Below are positions 50,927 to 63,954 of a stretch of DNA of 64,000 nucleotides, one piece after another. The notes under the pieces are model-generated. The model saw only the letters and a list, made by a program, of their open reading frames with translations, was not told the origin of the DNA and made no database searches. Location of the stretch: NCBI RefSeq assembly GCF_018854495.1, contig NZ_JABBDR010000073.1, forward strand, positions 1-64,000, written 5' to 3'. Source of the stretch: Acidithiobacillus ferruginosus. GTDB lineage: Bacteria; Pseudomonadota; Gammaproteobacteria; Acidithiobacillales; Acidithiobacillaceae. How positions within the stretch are numbered: the stretch's first letter is position 1; every line of letters starts with the position of its first letter. Both the position numbers and the translations under genes were made by a program.

Positions 50927-51619
50927 TTATAGACGCCTTGCCGCTTTTTCTTCCAGGCCGGACATTCCTTCACGTCGCGCCAGTTCTCCGAGGACGTCAT
51001 CAATGTGTAAATCCCTTTCCTCCAGGGCCACCATCAAATGGAATACGAGGTCCGCCGCCTCTGCAACGATATGCTTCGACTCCTGATTCTTGCACGCGAT
51101 GACAAACTCGGTAGCTTCCTCCCCTACTTTTTTCAGGATCCGGTCCTGACCGCCGCGGAGCAGTTGCGCCACATAGGATTGGCCGGGATCAGCCGTTCGC
51201 CGACTGTGCAGGGTGGCTTGCAGGCTGTCGAGGATGCTGCCAGGGGGCGGAGTCTGATGCTGCCAGCCCTGTTCGCCGGGTTGGCCGAGGAAGAAGCAGG
51301 TTTGCTCCCCGGTATGGCAGGCAGGGCCTTCCTGAATGACGCGCAGGAGGAGTGTATCGCCATCGCAGTCCAGGCGCAGATCCACCAGATGTTGAAGATG
51401 GCCGGAGGTCTCGCCTTTACGCCAGAGTGCCTGCCGGGAGCGTGACCAGTAGGTGCCAAGGCCGTCACGGAGTGTCGCCAGCAATGCGTTGGCGTTCATC
51501 CAGGCCAGCATGAGCACCCGGCCGCTGCGGGCATCCTGGGCGATGGCAGGCACCAGGCCGTCTGCATTCCAGCGCACGGCGGCGAGTATGGCGACGTGCT
51601 GCGCTTCCGGTTCACTCAT
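50927..51619 (-). CDS. hisIE: bifunctional HisIE
   Basis: 230-aa fusion carrying out two steps of histidine synthesis. The N-terminal cyclohydrolase (HisI) has [26 protein letters not shown] and DCDGDTLLL; the C-terminal pyrophosphohydrolase (HisE) begins near residue 125 with [12 protein letters not shown] and has [12 protein letters not shown]. Family-typical fusion. 85 bases after hisF. Confidence 0.95.
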   Translation of the reverse strand: MSEPEAQHVAILAAVRWNADGLVPAIAQDARSGRVLMLAWMNANALLATLRDGLGTYWSRSRQALWRKGETSGHLQHLVDLRLDCDGDTLLLRVIQEGPACHTGEQTCFFLGQPGEQGWQHQTPPPGSILDSLQATLHSRRTADPGQSYVAQLLRGGQDRILKKVGEEATEFVIACKNQESKHIVAEAADLVFHLMVALEERDLHIDDVLGELARREGMSGLEEKAARRL

Positions 51620-51704
51620 GATGGTCAGAAACCCCTCGTTGATGTCCTTCTACTCAATAATACGAATAATACGCAGATTGCGCCCGACAGATGGACTGCG
51701 TGCT

Positions 51705-52466
51705 TTAGCGGGTTTTGCGCACCGGAATCCCCGCGGCGGCCATCTGTGCCTTGACCTCGGAGATGCGAAACTGGCCGAAGTGGAAGACGCTGGCAGCCAA
51801 TACCGCATCAGCATGCCCCTGCTGGATGCCTTCGACAAAGTGCCGGATCTCTCCCACGCCACCGGAGGCGATCACGGGTACTGGTACGGCGTCGCTGATG
51901 GCGCGGGTGAGGGCGATGTCGAAACCGATGCCCGTTCCGTCGCGGTCCATGCTGGTGAGCAGGATTTCGCCGGCACCATATGTTGCCATACGCTGCGCCC
52001 AGGCCACCGCGTCCAGACCGGTACTGCGCCGGCCGCCATGGGTGAAGACCTCCCAGTGATCGTCTACCCACTTGGCGTCGATGGCGACGACGATGCAGGA
52101 GTTGCCAAAACGCCGGGCGGCGGCGCGTACCAGTTCCGGATCATTCACGGCGGCGCTGTTGATGCTGACCTTGTCGGCACCGGCGAGGAGCAGGGTGCGG
52201 ATATCTTCGACGCAACGCACGCCACCACCTACGGTCAGTGGGATAAAGACCTGCGCCGCCACGGCAGACACCATATCGGCCAGGGTGCCGCGCTCTTCAT
52301 AACTGGCGGAGATGTCAAGAAAGGTGATTTCGTCGGCACCCTCATCATTGTAGCGTTTGGCGACTTCCACCGGATCGCCGGCGTCGCGCAGGGCAACAAA
52401 CTGAACGCCTTTCACCACGCGCCCATGGTCGATATCGAGGCAGGGTATGACGCGACTGGCGAGCAC
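51705..52466 (-). CDS. hisF: imidazole glycerol phosphate synthase cyclase HisF
   Basis: 253-aa TIM-barrel that, with HisH, makes IGP and AICAR. The family N-terminus corresponds to [19 protein letters not shown], so a GTG at 52466 is the likely start, four bases after hisA ends; upstream ATGs lie within his[11 protein letters not shown] and ASGGVG are the phosphate-binding loops. Confidence 0.95.
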   Translation of the reverse strand: MLASRVIPCLDIDHGRVVKGVQFVALRDAGDPVEVAKRYNDEGADEITFLDISASYEERGTLADMVSAVAAQVFIPLTVGGGVRCVEDIRTLLLAGADKVSINSAAVNDPELVRAAARRFGNSCIVVAIDAKWVDDHWEVFTHGGRRSTGLDAVAWAQRMATYGAGEILLTSMDRDGTGIGFDIALTRAISDAVPVPVIASGGVGEIRHFVEGIQQGHADAVLAASVFHFGQFRISEVKAQMAAAGIPVRKTR

Positions 52467-52470
52467 CTGC

Positions 52471-53199
52471 TCAGGCCTCGGCCCGGGCACGGGCCTGTGA
52501 AAAATCCAGGGCCCCTTCATAAATGGCGCGCCCGGTAATGGCGCCGGTGATACCGTCACCCTCATGGGCCTTGAGCGCTAGTACCTGTTCCAGATTGGCA
52601 ATACCGCCCGAGGCGATGACCGGCACGGGCACCGCCTGAGCCAGCGCAACCGTCGCGGAAATATTGGGGCCGCTGAGCATGCCATCGCGGCTGATGTCGG
52701 TGTAGATGATGGCTTCTATGCCGTCGGCGGCGAAGCGCTGTGCGAGATCAATGGGGTCATGACGGGATAGCTTGGACCAGCCTTCCGTGGCCACTTTGCC
52801 GTCACGGGCGTCGATACCCACCATGATATGGCCAGGAAAACTTACGGTGGCATCGGCGACGAAACCGGGGGCCTTGACCGCCTGGGTGCCGATGATCACG
52901 TAGCGAACCCCGGCCTGGATATAGGTTTCAATCTGTTCTTCGCTGCGGATACCACCGCCGACCTGAATCTCAAGGTCAGGGAAACGCGCACAGATGGCGG
53001 CTATGGCCTGCGCATTGACCGGTTCCCCTTGTATAGCGCCGTCGAGATCGACGATGTGCAACCGTTTGGCGCCCGCCTCTACCCAGCGCTGCGCCGTGGC
53101 AACCGGATCATCCGAGAATACCGTGTCGTCCTCCATCCGGCCTTGCCGTAAACGCACACAGTTCCCGCCCTTGAGGTCGATGGCCGGAATCAACAGCAT
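52471..53199 (-). CDS. hisA: phosphoribosylformimino-AICAR isomerase HisA
   Basis: 242-aa TIM-barrel isomerase. [31 protein letters not shown] and [14 protein letters not shown] are diagnostic. The ATG at 53199 has GGAGGAAG upstream. 39 bases after hisH. Confidence 0.95.
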   Translation of the reverse strand: MLLIPAIDLKGGNCVRLRQGRMEDDTVFSDDPVATAQRWVEAGAKRLHIVDLDGAIQGEPVNAQAIAAICARFPDLEIQVGGGIRSEEQIETYIQAGVRYVIIGTQAVKAPGFVADATVSFPGHIMVGIDARDGKVATEGWSKLSRHDPIDLAQRFAADGIEAIIYTDISRDGMLSGPNISATVALAQAVPVPVIASGGIANLEQVLALKAHEGDGITGAITGRAIYEGALDFSQARARAEA

Positions 53200-53238
53200 G
53201 ACAGCTTCCTCCACAAAGAGATATTCCAGAAAACGGGT

Positions 53239-53910
53239 TTACATTGCATGGTCGGCTCCGCGATCGCCATCCCAGCCGAGAAAATTCCCGATCAGGCGCA
53301 GACCCGCTATGCCACTCTTTTCCGGATGGCATTGCAGGGCGAAAAGGTTATCCGCGGCGACCGCCGCACAGAAAGGAAGGACATAATCGCTGGAGGCCGC
53401 GAGTATGCCGGGGGCAGAGGGCTCCACATAGAAGGAGTGGACGAAATAAAACCAGGCGTTCTGGGGAACGCCGGCAAACAGCGGGTGTTCCATCTGTTGA
53501 TGCAGTTCATTCCAGCCCATGTGTGGGATCTTCAGGCGTCGGCCGTCGGTCGTTCGCAGAGCTTCTTCCGGGAAAGGAATCACCCGCCCCGGTAGCAGAC
53601 CGAGTCCGGCATGTTCGCCATGCTCCGTACTGCTGTCCATGAGCATTTGCATCCCGAGGCAGATGCCGAGAAATGGCCGGGTCTGCGCCGCGGTGCGGAT
53701 GAAGTCGCTGAGCTCCCGCGCCTCCAGCGCCGCCATGCAGTCACCGAAGGCGCCGACGCCGGGGAAGATGATACGGTCCGTGGCGGCCAGTTCGCTGCTC
53801 CGGCCGCTGACGATCGCCTTGCCGCCCAGATGCTCTACGGCCTTGGCTACCGAGTAGAGGTTGCCCATGCCATAGTCGACGATACCGACGCGTGTCGCCG
53901 CTGCACTCAT
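53239..53910 (-). CDS. hisH: imidazole glycerol phosphate synthase glutaminase HisH
   Basis: 223-aa class I glutaminase supplying ammonia to His[15 protein letters not shown], the nucleophile in [11 protein letters not shown] and QCHPEKSG are present. ATGA overlap with hisB. Confidence 0.95.
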   Translation of the reverse strand: MSAAATRVGIVDYGMGNLYSVAKAVEHLGGKAIVSGRSSELAATDRIIFPGVGAFGDCMAALEARELSDFIRTAAQTRPFLGICLGMQMLMDSSTEHGEHAGLGLLPGRVIPFPEEALRTTDGRRLKIPHMGWNELHQQMEHPLFAGVPQNAWFYFVHSFYVEPSAPGILAASSDYVLPFCAAVAADNLFALQCHPEKSGIAGLRLIGNFLGWDGDRGADHAM

Positions 53911-54506
53911 AGGGTCAGGGTGCCTTTGGTGCTGGGCACGGCGCCCGCCATGCGCGGGTCAGGGGCGACCGCCATGCGCAGGGCACGTCCACAGGCCTTG
54001 AAGAGGGTCTCGGCGATGTGGTGGGTATTGCTGCCGCGCAGGGTATCCAGATGCAGGGTTACCTGAGCGTGGTTGACGAAGCCCTGGAAAAACTCATGAA
54101 AGAGGTCCACATCAAAGTCTCCGACCTGGGCGCGGGGGAATTCGACCGCGAAGATCAGTCCGGGACGACCGGAAAGGTCCACCACCACCCGCGACAACGC
54201 CTCGTCAAGGGGCACGTAGGCATGGCCATAGCGCTGGATGCCGGCCTTGTCCCCCACGGCGCGGGCAAAGGCCTGACCGAGGGTGATGCCGATGTCTTCC
54301 ACCGTGTGGTGAGCGTCGATATCGAGATCGCCCTGAGCCTGAATGCGCATGTCGAAAAGACCATGACGGACGATCTGGTGGATCATGTGGTCAAGAAAGG
54401 GTAATCCGGTGTGCAGGTCGGCCTGCCCGGAACCATCGAGATTCAGGGTGACACGGATCTGGGTTTCGAGGGTGTTTCTTTCGATCTCGGCTTGGCGCGG
54501 ATTCAC
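53907..54506 (-). CDS. hisB: imidazoleglycerol-phosphate dehydratase HisB
   Basis: 199-aa monofunctional dehydratase. [23 protein letters not shown] and [10 protein letters not shown] supply the metal-binding His residues. The start is a GTG that overlaps the hisC stop (GTGA). No phosphatase domain, as usual outside enterobacteria. Confidence 0.95.
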   Translation of the reverse strand: MNPRQAEIERNTLETQIRVTLNLDGSGQADLHTGLPFLDHMIHQIVRHGLFDMRIQAQGDLDIDAHHTVEDIGITLGQAFARAVGDKAGIQRYGHAYVPLDEALSRVVVDLSGRPGLIFAVEFPRAQVGDFDVDLFHEFFQGFVNHAQVTLHLDTLRGSNTHHIAETLFKACGRALRMAVAPDPRMAGAVPSTKGTLTL

Positions 54507-55582
54507 AGTAAGGACTCCAGTACGGCCAGAAAGCGGTCATTTTCAGCGGGAGTGCCGACGCTAACCCGTAGATATTCGCCGAGGCGGGGGTGGCCTGTAA
54601 AGGCTTTAATGAGCACTCCACCCGCGCGCAGGCCTGAGAACAGCACCGCTGCCCGCCCCGGGGCATGAAAGAGCAGGAAATTGGCGGCGCTGGGCCAGAC
54701 CGAAAGACCGCAGGCACGGATGGCCTTGAAGAGCCGTTCCCTCTCGACACGCAGAATTTCGGCCTGGGCATTCAGCACTTCGGTGTGACGCAGGTAGAAG
54801 GACGCACTGCGCTGGGTGAGTACATTGATATTGTAAGGCAGGCGCAGCTTGTCCAGTTCCTGAATCCACGCGGCGGGCCCCGCCAGCATCCCCAGCCGCA
54901 TCCCCGCCAGACCCTCCTTGGACATGGTGCGCAGCAAGAGGAGGTTGGGGGTGCGTCCCAGGTGATCGGCAAAGGTCCTCTGACTGAAGGCGTAATAGGC
55001 CTCATCCACCACCACCAGGCCCGGCGCTGCGGCGACAATGGCTTCCAGATCGGTCTCGGGGAATAGGCTGCCACTGGGATTGTTGGGCCAGTCGAGAAAA
55101 ATGACGGCGGGTTGTTGCGCGGCGATGGCCGCCAGCATGGCCGGAAGGTCGAGCTGGAAGTCCGCATCCAGGGGAATGCCCACAAATGGCAGACCAAGCT
55201 GCTGCGCCAGCAGCCGGTACATGACGAAACTGGGGTCTACCGCCATGATGGGGCGTCGGCTGCCTGCTACCGCGGTCACCAGAATCTGGATCAGCTCATC
55301 GGAGCCGTTACCGAGCATGAGTTCTATTCCGGCAGGCAGGCCGATGTGGGCCTTCAGCCCCTCCATGAGGAGGGTCGGGTGTGCGTCGGGATAGCGATGG
55401 AGGGGCGCGTCGGCCAGGCTCTCCAGCCATTGCTCACGCAAGGCCGCGGGTAAGCCATAGGGGTTCTCCATGGCATCAAGCTTGATGAACCCCTCACCGT
55501 CTGCCACCGCATAGGCCTTGCTGGCCAGCAACTCCGGGCGGAGCAGGCCCTGCATCAGGGCGGTCACAGCGCTGTCGCTCAT
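54503..55582 (-). CDS. hisC: histidinol-phosphate aminotransferase HisC
   Basis: 359-aa PLP enzyme. [35 protein letters not shown] and [15 protein letters not shown] (with the PLP Lys) are the class motifs. Overlaps hisD and hisB by four bases each. Confidence 0.95.
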   Translation of the reverse strand: MSDSAVTALMQGLLRPELLASKAYAVADGEGFIKLDAMENPYGLPAALREQWLESLADAPLHRYPDAHPTLLMEGLKAHIGLPAGIELMLGNGSDELIQILVTAVAGSRRPIMAVDPSFVMYRLLAQQLGLPFVGIPLDADFQLDLPAMLAAIAAQQPAVIFLDWPNNPSGSLFPETDLEAIVAAAPGLVVVDEAYYAFSQRTFADHLGRTPNLLLLRTMSKEGLAGMRLGMLAGPAAWIQELDKLRLPYNINVLTQRSASFYLRHTEVLNAQAEILRVERERLFKAIRACGLSVWPSAANFLLFHAPGRAAVLFSGLRAGGVLIKAFTGHPRLGEYLRVSVGTPAENDRFLAVLESLL

Positions 55583-56876
55583 GATCCGGCCTCGGGGATG
55601 CGGCAGGCTGCTGAACGGGCATGGGCGGTCAGACCTTCACCCAGGGCGAGACGTTCGGCGATCTGCCCCAGTCGCGCGGCGCCGGCGGGGCTGCTGTGAA
55701 TGAGGCTGCTCCGCTTGACGAAATCATAGACGCCGAGGGGCGAGGAAAAACGTGCGCTGCCGCCCGTGGGCAGCACATGGTTGGGGCCGGCCACATAGTC
55801 GCCGAGGGCCTCACAACTATGGATGCCCATGAAGATGGCCCCGGCATTGTGGATGTCCGCCAGCCAGTCTTCGGGATTCTGCACGGCTAGTTCCAGATGT
55901 TCCGGCGCGATACGGTCGGCAATGGCGCAGGCCTCGGCACGGTCGCGCACACGAATCACCGCCCCTCGGTCTGCCCAGCTTTTGCGGGCGATGGGCGCGC
56001 GGTCGAGCACATCGAGGGCGGCATCCACCGCGTTCACCACCGACTCGATGTGGGCGTCGTCCCAACTGATGAAAATACTCTGGGCAATCTCGTCATGCTC
56101 CGCCTGTGAGAGCAGGTCCCAGGCCAACCATTCCGCCGGTGCCGAGCCATCGCTGACCACGAGGATTTCGCTGGGTCCGGCAATCATATCGATGCCTACC
56201 CGGCCAAAGACCATGCGCTTGGCGGTAGCCACATAGATATTGCCCGGGCCCACAATCTTGTCTACCGCGGGGACGCTCTCCGTACCGTAGGCGAGCGCCG
56301 CCACTGCCTGCGCGCCGCCGATACAGAACACCCGGTCCACCCCGGCAATGGCGGCTGCGGCCAGCACCCAGGGATTCACCTGCCCCTGCGGGGTGGGTAC
56401 GGTCATGATGATTTCCTTCACGCCCGCCACGTGCGCGGGAATGGCATTCATCAGCACGGAGCTGGGATAAGCCGCCTTGCCGCCGGGTACGTAAATCCCC
56501 ACCCGGGCCAGAGGCAGGATGCGCTGTCCGAGCACCGTGCCGTCGGCCTCGGTAAAGGTCCAGCCTTCACTGCGCTGGTGCTCGTGGTAACTGCGGATAC
56601 GTTGCGCCGCCTCTTCCAGGGCAGCCCGCTGGCCGGGCTCCAGACCGTGGAGCGCTGCATCCCAGGCGCTACGGGGGATTTCCAAATCTGCGGCGGAAGC
56701 TGTCGTCACCCCATCAAAGCGCTCGGTGTACTCGCGTAGCGCCGCATCGCCACGATCGCGGACGGCGGCGACGATCTCTCGTACCCGCGCTTCGATCTGC
56801 GGATCGAGATTGGCATCCCAATCATGCAGCGCGTGAAACTGTTGGGCGAAATCAGGGTCGCTGGTATCCAGACGGT

Positions 56877-56880
<4 letters not shown>
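55579..56880 (-). CDS. hisD: histidinol dehydrogenase HisD
   Basis: 433-aa zinc enzyme for the last two oxidations. [50 protein letters not shown] and [10 protein letters not shown] are diagnostic. ATGA overlap with hisG. Confidence 0.97.
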
Positions 56881-58801
<1,921 letters not shown>

Positions 58802-59134
58802 TCAGCTCGCGCTGGCAGCTTGGGCGCTGTCGACCAGTTTCTGCAATTCGCCCTGCTGATAGAGATCGGACATGATGTCCGAGCCGCCGACAAACTCACC
58901 CTGAATGTAGAGCTGGGGAATGGTCGGCCAGTTGGAATACTGCTTGATGCCGTCGCGGATCTGCGGGTCGGCCAGTACGTCCACCGTAAAGAGCTCCTTG
59001 ACACCGGACTGCTGCAGCAGTTGCACGGCACGGGCCGAGAAACCGCATTGCGGTGCTCGCGGGTTGCCCTTCATGTAAAGCACTATCGGGTGTTTCTGGA
59101 CCTGTTCCTGAATAAGTTCCTGAATCGTTGCCAT
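58802..59134 (-). CDS. grxD: monothiol glutaredoxin, Grx4 family
   Basis: 110-aa Fe-S handling glutaredoxin with the CGFS site (APQCGFSARAV), WPTIPQLYIQGEFVGGSDI and a typical N-terminal IQEQVQKHPIVLYMKGNP. CGFS glutaredoxins form [2Fe-2S]-bridged complexes with BolA proteins, and a BolA gene is directly upstream, 31 bases away. Confidence 0.95.
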   Translation of the reverse strand: MATIQELIQEQVQKHPIVLYMKGNPRAPQCGFSARAVQLLQQSGVKELFTVDVLADPQIRDGIKQYSNWPTIPQLYIQGEFVGGSDIMSDLYQQGELQKLVDSAQAASAS

Positions 59135-59165
59135 GGTTATCCTCGCTGAATTAGGGGGAGTGCGG

Positions 59166-59420
59166 CTAATGGACTGCCGGGTGACGGAGCTGTTGTGCCT
59201 GCTCGGGAGTCAGGGTGCGCAGCGAGAGGGCGTGAATTTCCTCGCGCATACGGTCGCCCAGCGCATCATAAACCATTTGATGCTGCTTGATGAGGGAAAG
59301 CCCGACAAAAGCCGGGGAAACGACCAGCGCCTCGAAGTGCGTGCCGTCCTCTCCCACAACTTCGACAAGCGCATCGGGAAGCCGCTGCTGAATGAGTGAT
59401 TTGATCGTATCGGGGTTCAT
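59166..59420 (-). CDS. ibaG: BolA family protein (IbaG-like)
   Basis: 84-aa BolA fold: IKSLIQQRLPDALVEVVGED, HFEALVVSPAFVGLSLIKQH, MREEIHALSLRTLTPEQ. The ATG at 59420 fits the family N-terminus. Neighbour grxD is its likely partner; murA linkage is also typical. Confidence 0.92.
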   Translation of the reverse strand: MNPDTIKSLIQQRLPDALVEVVGEDGTHFEALVVSPAFVGLSLIKQHQMVYDALGDRMREEIHALSLRTLTPEQAQQLRHPAVH

Positions 59421-59508
59421 GAGGTGTAGTGTAACGTAAAAAAGCCGCCGTGTGATGTGGCCACTTCGCCCGGCCATATCGCCCAGGGCGGACAGCATTC
59501 AAGGGCGC

Positions 59509-60315
59509 CTACTGGCGCAATTTGTAACCACGCGCCAGCAGGTACCAGGCAAGGAAACCGGTCCCGCCCGCGAAGGCGATGCTGACGCCCAGGCAGGCCC
59601 AGACGCTCACGTCGGAATCTGCGAAAAAACCATAGCGAAACCCGTCGATGATATAAAAAAACGGGTTGAACAGGGATAGCTGCCGCCATGCGCCGGGCAG
59701 GGACTGCACCGAGTAAAATACCCCGGCGAGAAAGGTCAGCGGCATGATGACAAAATTCTGAAAACCGGCAATCTGATCAAATTTTTCTGCCCAGAGCCCG
59801 GCGACCAGACCCAGCGCGCCCATACCACTGGCGCCCAGGAGAGTAAACAGGATGATCCACAAGGGGTGCAGCAATGGAATGTGCAGGAAGATCAGCGCCA
59901 GGGCCAAAATAGCCAGACCTACCAACGCCCCCCGCAGCACCGATGCGGCAACCATGGCCACGAAAATCTCGGTGGGGCCGAGCGGACTGAGCAGCAGAAA
60001 AACGATATTGCCCGTCACCTTGGACTGGATCAGGCTGGAAGAACTGTTGGCGAAGGCATTTTGCAGGACCGACATCATCATCAGACCGGGGACGATGAAC
60101 GCCGTGTAGCTGACCCCCGGATAGACGGAAACGCGACCGCCCAGGGCGTTCCCGAAAACCACCAGGTAGAGGATGGTGGTGATCAGGGGCGCGGCAATGG
60201 TTTGCAGCCAGACCTTGCTGAAGCGCAGCGATTCCTTATAAAACAGGGTCCAGGTCGGCGCGAAGTGGGCGCCGACCGTCACCGCCGGCGGTAGTTCGCC
60301 GAAAGGCTCAGGCAT
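59509..60315 (-). CDS. ABC-2 type transporter permease (YadH-like)
   Basis: 268-aa inner-membrane permease with about six helices: WLQTIAAPLITTILYLVVFG near the N-terminus, SYTAFIVPGLMMMSVL, FQNFVIMPLTFLAGVFYSV, FNPFFYIIDGFRYGFF. The ATG at 60315 overlaps the surA end by 8 bases. The ATP-binding partner that normally precedes it (YadG type) is absent here; surA occupies that place. Substrate unknown. Confidence 0.88.
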   Translation of the reverse strand: MPEPFGELPPAVTVGAHFAPTWTLFYKESLRFSKVWLQTIAAPLITTILYLVVFGNALGGRVSVYPGVSYTAFIVPGLMMMSVLQNAFANSSSSLIQSKVTGNIVFLLLSPLGPTEIFVAMVAASVLRGALVGLAILALALIFLHIPLLHPLWIILFTLLGASGMGALGLVAGLWAEKFDQIAGFQNFVIMPLTFLAGVFYSVQSLPGAWRQLSLFNPFFYIIDGFRYGFFADSDVSVWACLGVSIAFAGGTGFLAWYLLARGYKLRQ

Positions 60316-61741
60316 CGCTGCTGCGCAGGCCGGGCTCGAGTATCTCGACGTAGGCACCGTCGCGGATGCGGCGCTGCCACTCGTCCATGCGCTCGTGGAC
60401 GATGCGGTTGTACAGTTGCATACGCGCGGCCGCCATGATCTGTTTCTCTTCAACCGCCTGCTGGCGCTGAGCCTGGGAGTGCAGAATATAAATCGCATTC
60501 CCTTCGCGGATGGGGCTGCTGACTCCGCCGGGTTGCATGGTGAGCAGGGTGCGTTCAAGACTGTCCGGCAACTGCCCGGGAGCGACCCAGCCCATTTCGC
60601 CGCCGTTGGTGGCGGTGCGCGGATCCTGGCTATAGCTACGCGCGAGTTCAGAGAAGCGGGTACCGCTTTGCAAGGCCTGCTGGATATCCTGAGCGCGCGC
60701 CTCCGCCTCCCGCAATTGCAGGCTGTTGCCGGCACGCAGGACGATCATGGCGGTTTTGACCTCGGTGACCGTCGGCTGACCGTGTTTGACGTCCAGCAAC
60801 TTGAAAATATGAAAGCCGGTGGGTCCGGGAATGACGGGACTGATTTCGCCCACCTTCAACTGGAGAAGTGTCTGGGTCACTGCCGGAGGCAGTTCGCCCG
60901 CCTTTATCCAGCCGAGGCGGCCGCCTTGCAGGGCGTCGTGGCCGCTGCTGACCTGCGTGGCAATGCGCCCAAATCTCTCGCCCGCCAGCACGCGATCGCG
61001 CGCCTGTTCGGCATCACGCCGCGCTGCGCTGACGGCGTCCGGCGTCGGGTTGTCCGGCAACGGGATGAATATCTGCTGTAGGTCGAAGCTCACGCCACCC
61101 ATTTCCTTGAGCTGTTGCGCGAAGGTTTTCACCTCATCGGGTCCTATGTGGACCCGGTTCTCCACTTCCTGCTGCATAAGGCGATCTACAAGAATGCGAT
61201 CCTCGAGGTCATGGGTGAAGCGCTCCCACGACTGTCCCTGGTTGGCCAGCGCCTGGCGTAACTGGTCAGGGGTGAGGTGGTTGGCCTGGGCGAGGTTGCT
61301 GATGGCCTGATCCAGCGTGGCCTTGTCCACCTTGATCCCGGCGCGGTGCGCGATCTGCAGTTCGATGTCCTGGAGGATCATCTGCTGCAGCACCTGGCGG
61401 CGCAGGATGTCTTCGGGAGGCATGGCGTTGGGGTCTTGTGTCTGCAGGCGGGCCCGTACGGCGCCAACCCGTTGCTCCAGTTGCATGGAAGTGATGATAT
61501 TGTCGTTCACCACAGCAACGACCTTGTCCAGATTCTGGGTGTTTTGGGGGAGCGGCGCCACTGCCGGTGCTTCCGCGGAGCGTTCCGAATAGGTATGGGT
61601 TGTCGTACCGGGCGCCATCGCAGGCGTGGTCGGCAGCAGCGTGTCGCGGTTGAGAAAAGGTGTGGTCGCCCAGGCCAGAACCGGAGCGGCCCCCAGGGCG
61701 ATACCCAGGGCGAGTAGGATAGGACGGCGTTTGAGGGACAT
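60308..61741 (-). CDS. surA: periplasmic chaperone/peptidyl-prolyl isomerase SurA
   Basis: 477-aa outer-membrane-protein chaperone. N-terminal signal peptide (RRPILLALGIALGAAPVLAWA), SurA N-domain (DKVVAVVNDNIITSMQLEQR), then two parvulin domains around residues 210-310 and 320-430 (LGWIKAGELPP, MGWVAPGQLPDSLE). The ATG at 61741 shares a base with the lptD stop (TGATG), a better choice than the TTG one codon earlier. Confidence 0.95.
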   Translation of the reverse strand: MSLKRRPILLALGIALGAAPVLAWATTPFLNRDTLLPTTPAMAPGTTTHTYSERSAEAPAVAPLPQNTQNLDKVVAVVNDNIITSMQLEQRVGAVRARLQTQDPNAMPPEDILRRQVLQQMILQDIELQIAHRAGIKVDKATLDQAISNLAQANHLTPDQLRQALANQGQSWERFTHDLEDRILVDRLMQQEVENRVHIGPDEVKTFAQQLKEMGGVSFDLQQIFIPLPDNPTPDAVSAARRDAEQARDRVLAGERFGRIATQVSSGHDALQGGRLGWIKAGELPPAVTQTLLQLKVGEISPVIPGPTGFHIFKLLDVKHGQPTVTEVKTAMIVLRAGNSLQLREAEARAQDIQQALQSGTRFSELARSYSQDPRTATNGGEMGWVAPGQLPDSLERTLLTMQPGGVSSPIREGNAIYILHSQAQRQQAVEEKQIMAAARMQLYNRIVHERMDEWQRRIRDGAYVEILEPGLRSSDA

Positions 61742-63927
61742 CAAAACTCCATGCTGGCGCCCGGCACATACTGGCTGAGCAAAGCGTTTGAGGCGTTGCC
61801 GAGGCTGGTCAGGCCACGCAACACAATCTCCAGATAAACCGCGTTATTGGACTGCCCGCCAAGAAGGATCTGATGATAAACCATCATATGGGCCGCCCAG
61901 CAGCCGCCATCATAGCCGATCCCCACGAGCTCCTCCAGAGGCTTGCGGTCGGTGACATCGTACTGATAACTGGCGAGCGCCTGCCAGCGCTTATAGATGG
62001 GCCAGGCTCCGGAAATGCCGGTCTGATCCACGAAACCACGGGTGAAACGATAATCGAGATTGATGACGCGCTGCGGACCGGGCAGCCACTGGGCGCGCAG
62101 GTTGAGCCGCTCGAGGTGGCTCCAGAGGGCGTTGGTCTGTGAATTGGCGATTAGGTTGATGTCTGGAAGGGGGGCGTATTGTCCCTCCAAAAAATAGTTG
62201 GACTGCTGATTCTGGGGGACGATATCTCCGGCGAGGTTGATCTGGCGATGGTTGAAGTAGCGGATCTGGCCGACGGCGGCCTGCCAGAGCTGGCGGCCAC
62301 TGGGGGTGAGCCAGGTGCCGCGCAGCCCCAGCGCCACCTGGTTGGCGGCATTGATGCGGTCGGCGCCGGTATAGAGGCTGTTATCCTCAAAAATCATCGG
62401 GAAGTCCTGGTAGGGCTGACTGGCATCAAAAATGGGGATGTTGCTTTGGGACTGCAGGGGAATGTAGGTGTATTTGAACAGGGGTTGCAGCAACGCCGTG
62501 CTGCCGTTGCTGCCGTAACGGACAAAATTGAGGCCGCCCTTGAGGCTGAGCGACGGCAGGGTGCGGTTGACGGCGCGCGCGTAGGGCGCATTGTGCTGAA
62601 TCTGATAGTGACTGTAGTAGAGCCGGGCCCGTGGTTCCAGGAAGCCCCAGCCACGGCTGAAGCGCCAGCCAAGGGTGGGGGTAAGGTCGAGACGTTGGCC
62701 GGTGGGGCCGGTAGAAGCCGAGAAATAATTGAAACTGCTGTGCCAGTCGAAATAGCCATTGCGTCCTACGCGCCAATAGCCATCGGCAAACAAACGCGGG
62801 AGCTGGGAGTAGGGCGCAGCGCCGCCGGGCGCGAGTTCCTGGTAGCCTTGTAGGGTGGCGCCCGCACTGATGTGCGCGTTGTTGTAGTAGAGTCCGCCCG
62901 AGGAGGAAATATAGGGCGCGTTGCCTATGCCACCCACGAAACTGCTGCCGAAACCTGCCGCGCCACCAAAATCCGAAAGGAAATTTTTGTAACTGACGTG
63001 GTTGTAATCGGCGTTGAAGCTGAATCCGTCGCCCAGATTCTGGTTATGCTGCCAGGAGATCGCCCAGACGTTCCTGTGGGTCAACTGATCGGAGGGGAGC
63101 AGATCCAGGTAGAGCTTGCCGCTGTAATTCGGTTCCAGATAGCGGAATTCATTCTGCAGCATGACGCCACGCTTGGTGAAATAGTTGACGGTGAGAGTGT
63201 CATCCATGTTGCGGGCGATATCGAAATAGTAAGGGATGCCGAGGTAAAAGCCATTGATGGTAGAGCTGCCCACACTGGGGGCCAGGAATCCGGAGTGCCG
63301 CTTGAGCGGGAAACTCAGGTAGGGCATCCAGAAGACCGGCAGTCCAAAGACGTCGAGGGTGGTGTTGCGGGTGGAGACATAGTTGTCATTCTGGTTCAGG
63401 TTGATCTGACTGCTCCGGAGTTGCCAGGCCGGTTTTTGACCATGGCAGGTGGTATAGCAGGCTTCGTTGAGCTGATAGTGGTCTTTGCTCAACTCCCTGC
63501 CGCTCTCGGCGTGGCCATGACCCTGCTGTGCTTTGAGCAGATAGCGGGGATGGACGATCACTCCCTCGTTAGCCTGGAGGTGAATCGTGGCCTTGGGGGT
63601 GTCGGTTTCCAGGCCGGGACTGATCATACGCACATGGCCGTTAGCGGTGATCTCGTCGCGCGTCTGGTCATAGCGCACGGTATCGGCATAGATCCGGCGA
63701 TCGCCGTAGAGCACTTCGACATGGCCAGTGGCTGTCCAATGGCCGCTGCCCAGGCCCTGCACCTGATCCGCATAGAGCGTGACCGGCCCCTCCACGGCTG
63801 CGGCGATGGCCATTCCTGGCGCCAACAGGGCGCCCAGCAGCGCCATGCCCATGCCGGGAGGGAGATGGGGGCGTCTCCCCCCCGGGCGGGGCCGGGATTT
63901 TTCGGTATTGTACAGGGCTCTTTTCAT
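61741..63927 (-). CDS. lptD: LPS-assembly outer-membrane protein LptD
   Basis: 728-aa beta-barrel that inserts LPS with LptE. N-terminal signal region (MALLGALLAPGMAIAAAV), OstA-like periplasmic domain (LYADQVQGLGSGHWTATGHV), a Cys pair ACYTTCHG for the inter-domain disulfide, then a long barrel rich in Tyr/Asn/Gly ending in Phe. First gene of the long leftward run. Slightly shorter than the E. coli protein. Confidence 0.93.
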   Translation of the reverse strand: MKRALYNTEKSRPRPGGRRPHLPPGMGMALLGALLAPGMAIAAAVEGPVTLYADQVQGLGSGHWTATGHVEVLYGDRRIYADTVRYDQTRDEITANGHVRMISPGLETDTPKATIHLQANEGVIVHPRYLLKAQQGHGHAESGRELSKDHYQLNEACYTTCHGQKPAWQLRSSQINLNQNDNYVSTRNTTLDVFGLPVFWMPYLSFPLKRHSGFLAPSVGSSTINGFYLGIPYYFDIARNMDDTLTVNYFTKRGVMLQNEFRYLEPNYSGKLYLDLLPSDQLTHRNVWAISWQHNQNLGDGFSFNADYNHVSYKNFLSDFGGAAGFGSSFVGGIGNAPYISSSGGLYYNNAHISAGATLQGYQELAPGGAAPYSQLPRLFADGYWRVGRNGYFDWHSSFNYFSASTGPTGQRLDLTPTLGWRFSRGWGFLEPRARLYYSHYQIQHNAPYARAVNRTLPSLSLKGGLNFVRYGSNGSTALLQPLFKYTYIPLQSQSNIPIFDASQPYQDFPMIFEDNSLYTGADRINAANQVALGLRGTWLTPSGRQLWQAAVGQIRYFNHRQINLAGDIVPQNQQSNYFLEGQYAPLPDINLIANSQTNALWSHLERLNLRAQWLPGPQRVINLDYRFTRGFVDQTGISGAWPIYKRWQALASYQYDVTDRKPLEELVGIGYDGGCWAAHMMVYHQILLGGQSNNAVYLEIVLRGLTSLGNASNALLSQYVPGASMEF

Positions 63928-63954
63928 AGGGGCTTAAAATCGCACAGAATGCTT

